DNA of 5,222 nucleotides, taken from assembly GCA_964619785.1 (NCBI GenBank), contig CAZUGH010000097.1, forward strand, positions 1-5,222. Direction: 5' to 3'. The notes beneath the pieces are model-generated. The model searched no databases. It worked only from the letters and a program-made list of their open reading frames with translations, and was not told where the DNA came from. Of the stretch, positions 1 through 5,222 are shown in pieces (within the stretch, counting starts at the first letter, position 1; each line of letters opens with the position of its first letter). Position numbers and translations under genes: made by a program. Origin of the DNA: CAZUGH01 sp964619785. GTDB lineage: Bacteria; Bacillota; Clostridia; Lachnospirales; Lachnospiraceae.

Positions 1-13
1 CGAGAAACTTGTC

Positions 14-34
14 TTGCGAAGCGAAGCTTCGCAA
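14..34. repeat. Hairpin with 7-bp stem and GCGAAGC loop
   Basis: TTGCGAA (14-20) pairs perfectly with TTCGCAA (28-34) around the 7-base loop GCGAAGC (21-27). An alternative fold is the 12-base palindrome GCGAAGCTTCGC (21-32). No T-run follows (AATTTCGATATT), so it is not a standard intrinsic terminator. Its role is unknown. Confidence 0.6.
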
Positions 35-92
35 TTTCGATATTCGGTCGCCGGCAGATTTTGTGCTCTCCCCGCTGCCACAGGTCTACTTC

Positions 93-110
93 ATCACCAT
101 CACCATCACC
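93..110. repeat. Tandem hexamer ATCACC x3
   Basis: Three perfect head-to-tail copies of ATCACC are seen. In one + frame they read as six histidines, in another as Ile-Thr repeats, and on the minus strand as Gly-Asp repeats. A unit length of six does not change reading frame on slippage. The array is too short for copy number to be meaningful without other strains. Confidence 0.75.
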
Positions 111-134
111 CGACAAGTCAAGTAACATACCCTA

Positions 135-161
135 TACAAAATTGTAATATTAGTTAATATT
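135..161. promoter_or_regulatory. Two adjacent AT-rich dyads upstream of the operon
   Basis: TACAA-AA-TTGTA (135-146) and AATATTA-GT-TAATATT (146-161) are perfect inverted repeats sharing base 146. They lie 73-99 bases ahead of the first start codon, in a region where an operator or activator site would be expected. Such dyads also arise by chance in very AT-rich DNA, so this is only a candidate site with no regulator proposed. Confidence 0.25.
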
Positions 162-175
162 TTTGTCGTAATATA

Positions 176-205
176 TTGTATTGATTAGCCGAAATATAGT
201 AGTAT
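176..205 (+). promoter_or_regulatory. Weak candidate sigma-A promoter for the operon
   Basis: TTGTAT (176-181) and TAGTAT (200-205) are separated by 18 bases and would give a leader of about 20 bases before the ribosome site. The match to TTGACA/TATAAT is poor: 3 of 6 and 4 of 6. TATAGT (195-200) is a better -10 on its own but lacks a correctly spaced -35. Some promoter is expected in 131-220, because no other + strand promoter was noticed ahead of the operon. Confidence 0.25.
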
Positions 206-221
206 GTAAATAAACAAGATT

Positions 222-227
222 GGAGAG
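222..227 (+). promoter_or_regulatory. Ribosome binding site GGAGAG of the first gene
   Basis: GGAGAG lies 6 bases ahead of the ATG at 234, an ideal spacing. The next in-frame ATG at 243 belongs to a 9-base tandem duplication (ATGAAGAAG twice) and would be 15 bases away. The site therefore supports 234 as the start, and shows that translation is set up in the signal-peptide frame rather than at 352. Confidence 0.75.
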
Positions 228-233
228 AGACAA

Positions 234-371
234 ATGAAGAAGATGAAGAAGATTTTAGCAGTTGTACTAGCAATGGCTATTATGGCTACAGGAATTGTGA
301 CGATGAAGAGTGAGGTTAAAGCAGTAGAGAAAGTACAGGTAACAACAACTTATGGTTTATATGTACAATAG
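234..371 (+). pseudogene. Signal peptide and start of SH3/BIG2 protein, cut off by a frame change
   Basis: This 45-residue reading frame starts behind a good ribosome site. It has a clear Sec signal peptide: a basic start (MKKMKK), a hydrophobic core at about residues 7-23, and a likely cleavage after VKA at residue 30. The mature part reads VEKVQVTTTYGLYV, which is how a bacterial SH3 domain begins. Frame then stops at TAG 369-371. The rest of the SH3 domain continues one base over, in the unit ending at 1293. Skipping one base, for example C366, restores a single protein of about 352 residues. I therefore read this as the 5' end of a broken or mis-sequenced gene, not a separate small peptide. 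Confidence 0.8.
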
Positions 372-1293
372 TATGAGTACCGATGTTAATACGAGAATTG
401 GTTCTCTCTTTCAGGGAGAGTTAGTGAATTTATATGCAATTAAGTTTGATGCAGCGGGAAACCAGTGGTATCAGATATACTATAATGGTTCTACTGAAGC
501 TTATGTGAAAGCAATTGGAAATGAGAATCAGGAAATGTGCAAGTTAGTTGGTTCTGATGAGGGAGAGGATTTGACAACCCCAACATCGACTACGACAGGC
601 TACGAGATTCGCGTTGTGGCTACATATGGTGAAAATGTATATCAGACAGCAAGTACATATTCAACGAAAGTAGGATTTTTGAATTATGGTTCTGTGGCAC
701 GTAAAATTGGTGAGACAGAATTTTTCTATAAAGTTAGATTCCGTTCATCAGGCTCCACGCTGGTGACAGGTTATGTTGCTAAGAGATATAGCAAGGAATA
801 TTTGAATAAGAGTGATTCATCAGCAGAGATTTTCAAAAAATTATCTAATTACAATGGTATTGTGATGTCATCAGCTGCTCAGAAAGTACATGTTAGCCCA
901 AGTACTAGCTCGGGTGTTCTTGTAAGAATGAAAAAAGGAACGATGTTGACAATTACGGGATATTCGAAAAATTGGTATATTGTTAGTTATGTATCTAACG
1001 GTTCAACAAAGACTGGGTTTATGTACAAAGGTCTTATGAAAAAGATTAAGAGAATTGGCGTTAAGAAGATTAATAAGACGAGAGTGACAGTAAAGCGAAA
1101 GAAAACAACTCAATTATATGTGAAGGGATTGAATTGTGTTAGTCCAATTCGCGGTACGTGGGTATCAAACAATCGAAGTGTAGCAAGTGTTGACACATAT
1201 ACAGGTGTTGTAAAAGGTGTTAGACGTGGTAGTGCAGTTATTACTGGTAAAATAGGAACGATGAGATTTAAATGTGTAGTATCAGTGAAATAA
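352..1293 (+). CDS. Body of secreted SH3-repeat and BIG2 domain protein (5' end frameshifted)
   Basis: Residues are numbered from the ATG at 352. Three bacterial SH3-like repeats are seen at about 1-54, 85-148 and 168-232. Typical pieces are RIGSLFQGELV in the first and HVSPSTSSGVLVRMKKG in the third. A Ser/Thr-rich linker (74-83) separates the first two. A strongly basic segment (226-251) leads into a C-terminal BIG2 Ig-like domain (about 240-313), with its usual SNNRSVASVD...GVVKGVRRGSAVITG pattern. SH3 and BIG2 modules commonly bind cell wall or surface glycans, so the likely place is outside the membrane. No enzyme domain is visible. The ATG at 352 is not a credible start: it has no ribosome site, cuts into the first SH3 repeat and removes the signal peptide, which is in the other frame at 234-371. 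Frame 352 is closed upstream by TAA 340-342. The next gene begins 19 bases downstream, probably in the same operon. Confidence 0.8.
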   Translation: MVYMYNSMSTDVNTRIGSLFQGELVNLYAIKFDAAGNQWYQIYYNGSTEAYVKAIGNENQEMCKLVGSDEGEDLTTPTSTTTGYEIRVVATYGENVYQTASTYSTKVGFLNYGSVARKIGETEFFYKVRFRSSGSTLVTGYVAKRYSKEYLNKSDSSAEIFKKLSNYNGIVMSSAAQKVHVSPSTSSGVLVRMKKGTMLTITGYSKNWYIVSYVSNGSTKTGFMYKGLMKKIKRIGVKKINKTRVTVKRKKTTQLYVKGLNCVSPIRGTWVSNNRSVASVDTYTGVVKGVRRGSAVITGKIGTMRFKCVVSVK

Positions 1294-1312
1294 TAGATGA
1301 AAGAATGATGGG

Positions 1313-2083
1313 ATGAAAGATAAATATAAGTATATAGTTGGCGTGCTGGCAGTAATTATTGTGGTCGCTTTGGTGATTCACTTTACGAAGAAAGATGATC
1401 ATGATGTGCAGGTTGGGTATAACAAACTAGTTCAAACAGAGTCGGTATCTGTCGCGGCGATTGAAGCACAGATTGAGGCTATCCATCAAGAGGAAGTTGC
1501 CGAGCAGTTGAAGCAACAGATGAAGGAGAAGCCAAGTAAAAAAGAGATATCTAGTTACAAGAAACTATTTGAAAATTCGGTAGTAATGGGTGACTCTATT
1601 ATAGAAGGATTGCTTGACTTTAATTATCTATATAATAGCAGCGTGGTTTGTCATCGGGGGTGGAGTGTAGCAGAAGCCAAACCGATGGTTAGCCAGGTTG
1701 TGAAGCTGCAACCAGCTAATATATTTATGTCCTTTGGAGTGAATGATATCCCCTATTTTAATGGAGACGCAAAGCGATATCGTAAAGAATTTAAGAAGCG
1801 AATTGAAGAACTGAAAAAGGGTCTTCCTAATGTTAAGATTTATATTAATTCTATACTTCCTGTGCAGGATTCTGTGATTAAAGAGAGACCAGTTTACAAG
1901 CGTATTAATCAGTTTAATCAACAGCTTCAGGAAATGTGTCAGGAGATTGGTGCAGTGTATATTGATAATGGACCGATTGTAAAAAGTCTTAGTGGCGTTT
2001 ACGAAACGGATGGGATACATATGCATACGAAGTATTATCCTCATTGGCTTAAGAATATGGCAGAGAAGGCGGGATTGATATGA
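1313..2083 (+). CDS. Membrane-anchored SGNH/GDSL hydrolase family protein
   Basis: The 256-residue protein has an N-terminal membrane anchor (about residues 8-24). A charged, probably coiled stalk (about 45-86) follows, then an SGNH hydrolase fold outside the cell. The family blocks are visible: GDS with nucleophile Ser95 (93-95), Gly116 of block II, GVND with Asn144 (142-145), and DGIH with Asp233 and His236. The catalytic set looks complete. SGNH enzymes of this kind add or remove ester-linked acyl groups on glycans. Beside an MBOAT and a DHHW protein, the likely substrate is an O-acylated surface polysaccharide, but transferase and esterase cannot be told apart by sequence alone. The ATG at 1313 is the first start after an in-frame stop at 1298. 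Its ribosome site (GAAAG, 1299-1303) is weak, suggesting coupling to the gene 19 bases upstream. Its stop overlaps the next start (ATGA). Confidence 0.92.
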   Translation: MKDKYKYIVGVLAVIIVVALVIHFTKKDDHDVQVGYNKLVQTESVSVAAIEAQIEAIHQEEVAEQLKQQMKEKPSKKEISSYKKLFENSVVMGDSIIEGLLDFNYLYNSSVVCHRGWSVAEAKPMVSQVVKLQPANIFMSFGVNDIPYFNGDAKRYRKEFKKRIEELKKGLPNVKIYINSILPVQDSVIKERPVYKRINQFNQQLQEMCQEIGAVYIDNGPIVKSLSGVYETDGIHMHTKYYPHWLKNMAEKAGLI

Positions 2084-2553
2084 TGAGATATGTAAAAATA
2101 GGATTTGTAGTTATTCTGTTTATCATGCTATATCTCTATGGTCATAAGGATGCAGTTGCGGATGTTCCGATGAATCAATTGGAAAATGCGGTTGTTACAG
2201 GGTCAGGAATCTCAGTTGATACGATGACGAAAGGCGATGACAAACAGGTGCGGCGCTTCTATAATATTGCGCCAGAAGATGTTCAATATTTTTTATATGT
2301 GCCATCAACGGTTATGTCAGTTGACGAGATACTTGTGATTAAGGCGAAAAGCAATGAACAGGCTGAGAGTTTGCGTGATGTGGTAAATAGTCGCCTTGAT
2401 AGTCAGAAGAAAAGCTTTGAACAGTATGGGACCAATCAGATGGGACTACTTAATAACGCTGTCGTAGAGATTAAAGGAAATTATCTGCTTTTTGCAGTAT
2501 CAGAAAAGGCAAGTGAACTTAAGGAACAGTTTGAAAATACAATCAGAAAATAA
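2080..2553 (+). CDS. DUF4358 domain-containing protein
   Basis: The 157-residue protein has one hydrophobic N-terminal segment (about residues 5-20), a signal anchor or uncleaved signal, with no lipobox cysteine. The rest fits DUF4358. Hallmarks are the YNIAPEDVQYFLYVPS region (61-76), EILVIKAKSNEQAESLRDVV (83-102), a segment of SQKKSFEQYG type (108-117), LLNNAVVEIKGNYLLFAVS (123-141) and a charged C-terminal helix. The function of this domain is not established. It is found near acylation genes in Clostridia, which suggests an accessory role outside the membrane, such as a subunit or chaperone of the MBOAT/DHHW machinery; this is inference. The start ATG (2080) overlaps the stop of the SGNH gene in ATGATGA, so ATG 2083 is equally possible. 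GAAGG and GGGA at 2065-2074 can serve as ribosome site. The MBOAT gene follows after 11 bases. Confidence 0.88.
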   Translation: MMRYVKIGFVVILFIMLYLYGHKDAVADVPMNQLENAVVTGSGISVDTMTKGDDKQVRRFYNIAPEDVQYFLYVPSTVMSVDEILVIKAKSNEQAESLRDVVNSRLDSQKKSFEQYGTNQMGLLNNAVVEIKGNYLLFAVSEKASELKEQFENTIRK

Positions 2554-2564
2554 GGGATGAAATT

Positions 2565-3923
2565 ATGGTTTTTAGCAGTATATTATTCTTGTTTGCATTC
2601 TTACCAGTTGTATTGCTTCTTTATATGATCGTACCAAAGAAGATTAAAAACATAGTGCTTTTACTGGCTAGCATATTTTTCTATGCATGGGGAGAACCGA
2701 TATATGTATTCCTTATGTTGTATTGTGCTGTTTTCAATTATGTGATTGGCTTGGATATTAGCCAGAATCAAAAGAGAAATAATCTGGTATTTGGAATCAT
2801 AATCAATGTATTTATACTATTCTACTTTAAATATGCCGGCTTTGCATTGTCGATTTTTCATTTGCCATCTAGCTCAATTGCGTTGCCGATTGGAATATCA
2901 TTTTATACATTTCAGAATATTTCATATTTAATTGATGTATACAAGAAAAAGATAAAGGTGCAGAGCAACTTTTTTGATTATGCCCTCTATATAACAATGT
3001 TTCCTCAGCTAATTGCAGGGCCAATAGTTCGATACTCGGATATCGAAGGAAAATTAAAAGATCGTACCGTATCGATTAATACACTAGGCTTGGGTGCGGA
3101 AATTTTTGTTAAGGGCTTGGCTAAGAAAGTGTTGCTTGCCAATAATATTGGAAGCTTGGCAACGAACATTCAAACGATGTCAGTAGCTAATCGCTCTGCC
3201 ATGACGGCTTGGCTTGGTGCTATTGCCTATACATTTCAGATTTACTATGATTTTAGTGGATACTCAGATATGGCGATCGGACTTGGCAAGATGTTTGGCT
3301 TTGATTTCAAGGTGAACTTCAACCATCCATATTTGTCCAAAAGTTTGACGGAGTTTTGGCGACGTTGGCACATATCGTTGGGGGATTGGTTTCGTGAATA
3401 CATCTATATCCCATTGGGAGGTAATCGCGTAAGTTTTGTTAAGCATATTCGTAATATTTTAGTCGTTTGGTTGCTGACAGGACTGTGGCATGGAGCGAGC
3501 TGGAACTTCATCTTGTGGGGATTATATTACGGAATCATATTGCTGTTAGAAAAATATGTGTTTGCCAATTTCTTTACAAAATTACCAGATGTCGTATTGC
3601 GTATTTACACCATGGTGCTGATTATAATTGGTTGGGTCTTGTTTATGAGTAATACACTAGGTGATGCGGGAGCATACTTAAGCAGTATGTTTGGCGGCGG
3701 TCATGGTATTTTCGATGGCACTGCCTTCTATTACATCAAAACATATGGAATTAGCCTGATTATCTGCTGCTTGTGTGCAGGAAACTATCTATATAGTATG
3801 TTTAAGAAAATAGCATCGCGAAGGCCGATAGCTGCAGTTGCAATCAATGTGGTGTTGTTGTTACTTTCAATATCCTATTTGGTATACGATACTTACAATC
3901 CATTTTTATATTTTAGATTTTAG
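2565..3923 (+). CDS. MBOAT family O-acyltransferase (AlgI/DltB/PatA-like)
   Basis: The 452-residue polytopic membrane protein has about ten hydrophobic segments and is the normal length for the AlgI branch. Family signatures are intact: QLIAGPIVRY (148-157), YYDFSGYSDMAIGLG (227-241), EFWRRWHISL with His269 (263-272), the REYIYIPLGGN loop (277-287), TGLWHGASWNFILWG with the invariant His309 (305-319), and the NPFLYFRF end. MBOAT proteins of this class carry acyl groups, usually acetyl from cytoplasmic acetyl-CoA, across the membrane for O-acylation of an exported polymer. Here the receiving partner is most likely the DHHW protein encoded 15 bases downstream, as AlgI works with AlgJ/AlgX. The lack of dltA/dltC-like neighbours in the window argues against D-alanylation, though the window is short. 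A good ribosome site AAGGGA (2552-2557) stands 7 bases before the ATG. I use no symbol because the acceptor is unknown. Confidence 0.96.
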   Translation: MVFSSILFLFAFLPVVLLLYMIVPKKIKNIVLLLASIFFYAWGEPIYVFLMLYCAVFNYVIGLDISQNQKRNNLVFGIIINVFILFYFKYAGFALSIFHLPSSSIALPIGISFYTFQNISYLIDVYKKKIKVQSNFFDYALYITMFPQLIAGPIVRYSDIEGKLKDRTVSINTLGLGAEIFVKGLAKKVLLANNIGSLATNIQTMSVANRSAMTAWLGAIAYTFQIYYDFSGYSDMAIGLGKMFGFDFKVNFNHPYLSKSLTEFWRRWHISLGDWFREYIYIPLGGNRVSFVKHIRNILVVWLLTGLWHGASWNFILWGLYYGIILLLEKYVFANFFTKLPDVVLRIYTMVLIIIGWVLFMSNTLGDAGAYLSSMFGGGHGIFDGTAFYYIKTYGISLIICCLCAGNYLYSMFKKIASRRPIAAVAINVVLLLLSISYLVYDTYNPFLYFRF

Positions 3924-3927
3924 AAAG

Positions 3928-3932
3928 AGGGG
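3928..3932 (+). promoter_or_regulatory. Strong ribosome site deciding a TTG start
   Basis: AGGGG is 6 bases ahead of TTG 3939. The next ATG (3972) has no comparable site and would remove the basic residues that precede the membrane anchor, so TTG is the better start. Confidence 0.8.
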
Positions 3933-3938
3933 AACCAA

Positions 3939-5084
3939 TTGAAAAAGAAGAGAAACAACTTCCTGAAACTTATGGCAATCTGCTGGTTCCTATTAATCGC
4001 AGTGTTTTGGATTGCAAGAATCGTTAAGGTTGATGGTGATTTTTCGGACTCGGAAAATCGAGTACTGGCAAGTAAGCCATCAATGAGTGTTACCGACATG
4101 ACAAATGGTAGCTATGAGAGTGATTACGAGGTTTATGTGAATGATCAATTTCCTTTGCGGAGCCTTTTTGCCCGAGGCAAGGTGGCGCTTGATGTGATGC
4201 TTGGGAAAAAAGAAAATAATCAGGTGATTTTAGCGAAGGATGGATATCTGTTTGAGCGTTTCAGTGCACCAGAGCAAAAAAAATCAGACGCGAAGGCGAA
4301 GAAAATAACACAAATGTGTGAAAAATACCCATCGATAAATCACTATTTTATGCTTGTGCCAACAGGGGTGAATATTTTATCTGACAAGCTGCCAGCAGGA
4401 ATCCCGGTGGATGATCAGAACAAAGCAATGGAACGATTCTATCAGAAATTACCTCAGAATGTGATGAAGATGATAGATGTTCGTTCTGTACTATCGCAGC
4501 ACAAGGATGATGCTTTGTACTATAAGACAGACCATCATTGGACAACGGAAGCGGCATATCTGTGTTTTCGTACAGTAGCAACCGTATTGGGAATAAACCC
4601 AGATCAGGTTTCTTATGAAATACATCCAGTGACTGACCAATTTAAAGGGTCTCTGTTGTACAAAAGCGGATTCCGTATGGGAACAGAAGAGAAGATAGAT
4701 GTGTATTTTCCAATAGCAGGAAATCCTGGCTCGATTGTTTCCTATACACAAGAGCAAAAGAAAACAGCTACGTTTTACAATCATGATAAGTTGGCGACCC
4801 GCAGTGGTTACGAAGTCTTTTTGGATGGAAATCACAGCATGGTGAAGATTCAGACTCCGATTAAAGATAATCATAAAGTGTTATTGCTTTTTAAGGATTC
4901 TTATGCGAATTGTTTTATTCCATTTCTTGCACCATACTATTCTGAGATATTGGTGATTGACCCTAGATATTATTATGATAATGTGGATGAACTCATAACA
5001 GAAGAAGCAGTTACAGATATTATGTATTTGTATAATGCAAATACTTTTTTCACGGATGACACGCTCACGTATGTACTAAATTGA
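3939..5084 (+). CDS. DHHW family protein, AlgX/AlgJ-like SGNH acyltransferase
   Basis: The 381-residue protein starts at TTG and has a basic N-terminus (KKKRNN), then one membrane segment (about residues 9-27) that leaves the rest outside the cell. The family's namesake motif is present as TDHHW (197-201). Near the C-terminus, LLLFKDSYANCFIPFL (315-330) supplies a probable nucleophile, Ser321. Early conserved pieces NRVLA (40-44), YVNDQFPLR (66-74) and LAKDGYLFER (98-107) match the AlgX/AlgJ-like pattern. By analogy with AlgX (Asp, His and Ser triad), Asp198, His200 and Ser321 would form the active site; this is alignment by eye. Expected role: accept the acyl group delivered by the MBOAT protein encoded just upstream and transfer it to a surface polysaccharide. 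It is the last gene of the operon. No terminator hairpin is visible between its stop and the tRNA promoter 22 bases on. Confidence 0.92.
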   Translation: MKKKRNNFLKLMAICWFLLIAVFWIARIVKVDGDFSDSENRVLASKPSMSVTDMTNGSYESDYEVYVNDQFPLRSLFARGKVALDVMLGKKENNQVILAKDGYLFERFSAPEQKKSDAKAKKITQMCEKYPSINHYFMLVPTGVNILSDKLPAGIPVDDQNKAMERFYQKLPQNVMKMIDVRSVLSQHKDDALYYKTDHHWTTEAAYLCFRTVATVLGINPDQVSYEIHPVTDQFKGSLLYKSGFRMGTEEKIDVYFPIAGNPGSIVSYTQEQKKTATFYNHDKLATRSGYEVFLDGNHSMVKIQTPIKDNHKVLLLFKDSYANCFIPFLAPYYSEILVIDPRYYYDNVDELITEEAVTDIMYLYNANTFFTDDTLTYVLN

Positions 5085-5106
5085 AAATAAAAAAACAGAA
5101 AAACAC

Positions 5107-5135
5107 TTGACAAGTTTGTTCGTTTACGGTATTAT
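5107..5135 (+). promoter_or_regulatory. Strong sigma-A promoter of the tRNA gene
   Basis: A perfect -35 TTGACA (5107-5112) and -10 TATTAT (5130-5135) are spaced by exactly 17 bases, placing the transcript start at about 5142, some 15 bases before the tRNA. The -35 box sits inside the dyad ACTTG-A-CAAGT (5105-5115). A near-consensus promoter is normal for stable RNA genes. Confidence 0.88.
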
Positions 5136-5156
5136 ACTACTTGCGTGTTATGTGAT

Positions 5157-5222
5157 GTGGGTTTAGCTCAGCTGGATAGAGCGTTTGGCTACGGACCAAA
5201 AGGCCGGGGGTTCGAATCCTCT
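5157..5222 (+). tRNA. tRNA-Arg(ACG), 3' end beyond the window
   Basis: The 5' acceptor strand is GTGGGTT (5157-5163), followed by T8-A9. The D stem is GCTC/GAGC (5166-5169, 5179-5182). The anticodon stem is TTTGG/CCAAA (5184-5188, 5196-5200) around the loop CTACGGA, which gives anticodon ACG (5191-5193), arginine, with A34 expected to be edited to inosine to read CGU/CGC/CGA. The variable loop is AGGCC. The T arm is GGGGG-TTCGAAT-CCTCT (5206-5222), with two G-U pairs. The window ends exactly at the last T-stem base, so the 3' acceptor strand is not seen. Confidence 0.96.

Larger units (their letters stand above)
1..130. other. GC-richer island of unknown nature, possible intergenic repeat or RNA
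   Basis: This stretch is clearly richer in G and C than the leader that follows. All three + frames are open across it, with first stops at 123-125, 145-147 and 155-157. One minus frame is open from an ATG at 128-126 to the left edge (42 codons). None of these translations resembles a family I can name, and none has a convincing ribosome site. The 7-base inverted pair ACTTGTC (7-13) and GACAAGT (112-118) flanks most of the island, which also holds a hairpin (14-34) and a hexamer repeat (93-110). It could be a dispersed intergenic element, a structured RNA, or the 3' end of an upstream gene. I cannot decide between these from this copy alone. Confidence 0.35.

Noticed and set aside
14..34. Intrinsic terminator of an upstream gene
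   Set aside because: The stem is only 7 bp and is followed by AATTTCGATATT, not a T-run.
92..109. CATCACCATCACCATCAC reads as six histidines, like an engineered His tag from a vector
   Set aside because: No start codon, linker, cleavage site or known vector sequence surrounds it, and the frame runs on through native-looking AT-rich DNA. A natural hexamer repeat explains it.
93..110. Possible CRISPR repeat
   Set aside because: The unit is 6 bases with no spacers, far from any CRISPR repeat length, and no cas gene is present.
1..128. Minus-strand reading frame of 42 codons from ATG 128-126, containing Gly-Asp repeats
   Set aside because: There is no good ribosome site, no family match, and all + frames are open too, so openness is a feature of the composition rather than evidence of a gene.
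354..371. Programmed +1 frameshift joining the two SH3 gene parts
   Set aside because: The site GTA CAA TAG resembles no recoding signal I know, and no stimulatory structure or internal ribosome site stands out. An indel or sequence error is simpler.
1628..2044. 138-codon minus-strand open frame opposite the SGNH gene
   Set aside because: It is a shadow of a gene whose catalytic blocks are clear on the + strand, and its translation has no recognisable domain.
4348..4874. Two minus-strand open frames and similar short frames inside the MBOAT gene
   Set aside because: They lie wholly within well-identified + strand genes and lack ribosome sites or family features.

Overview
The window looks like a chromosomal segment of a low-GC Gram-positive Clostridia member, most likely Lachnospiraceae. 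Base composition is AT-rich with AGGGG/GGAGAG-type ribosome sites and one TTG start. The gene set (SH3/BIG2 secreted protein, SGNH hydrolase, DUF4358, MBOAT, DHHW protein) is typical of that family. The assignment is from gene content and style only; no species marker is complete here.

Layout. Bases 1-130 form a GC-richer island, with a short hairpin and a triple hexamer repeat, that is open in all three + frames but matches no protein I recognise. Bases 131-233 are a very AT-rich leader with two small dyads, a weak promoter candidate and a good ribosome site. Five + strand reading units then follow with gaps of 11-19 bases or overlaps, so they look like one operon. They are: a secreted SH3/BIG2 protein split by a +1 frame change near base 366 (234-1293); a membrane-anchored SGNH/GDSL hydrolase (1313-2083); a DUF4358 protein (2080-2553, ATGA overlap); an MBOAT O-acyltransferase (2565-3923); and a DHHW/AlgX-like protein starting at TTG (3939-5084). 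A textbook promoter (TTGACA-N17-TATTAT, 5107-5135) then drives a tRNA-Arg(ACG) gene that runs off the right edge.

How the genes work together (inference from families). The MBOAT protein would move acyl groups, probably acetyl from cytoplasmic acetyl-CoA, across the membrane. The DHHW protein, with Asp198/His200/Ser321 arranged like the AlgX/AlgJ catalytic set, would place them on an extracellular glycan. The SGNH protein could be a second transferase or a trimming esterase, and the small DUF4358 protein is an uncharacterised partner. The SH3/BIG2 protein would sit in the cell wall next to this machinery, but as read here its signal peptide and body are in different frames. No glycan-synthesis gene lies in the window, so the substrate cannot be named. 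The most interesting points are the frame break, the unexplained DUF4358 partner, the two SGNH-type enzymes served by one MBOAT, and the left-edge island.
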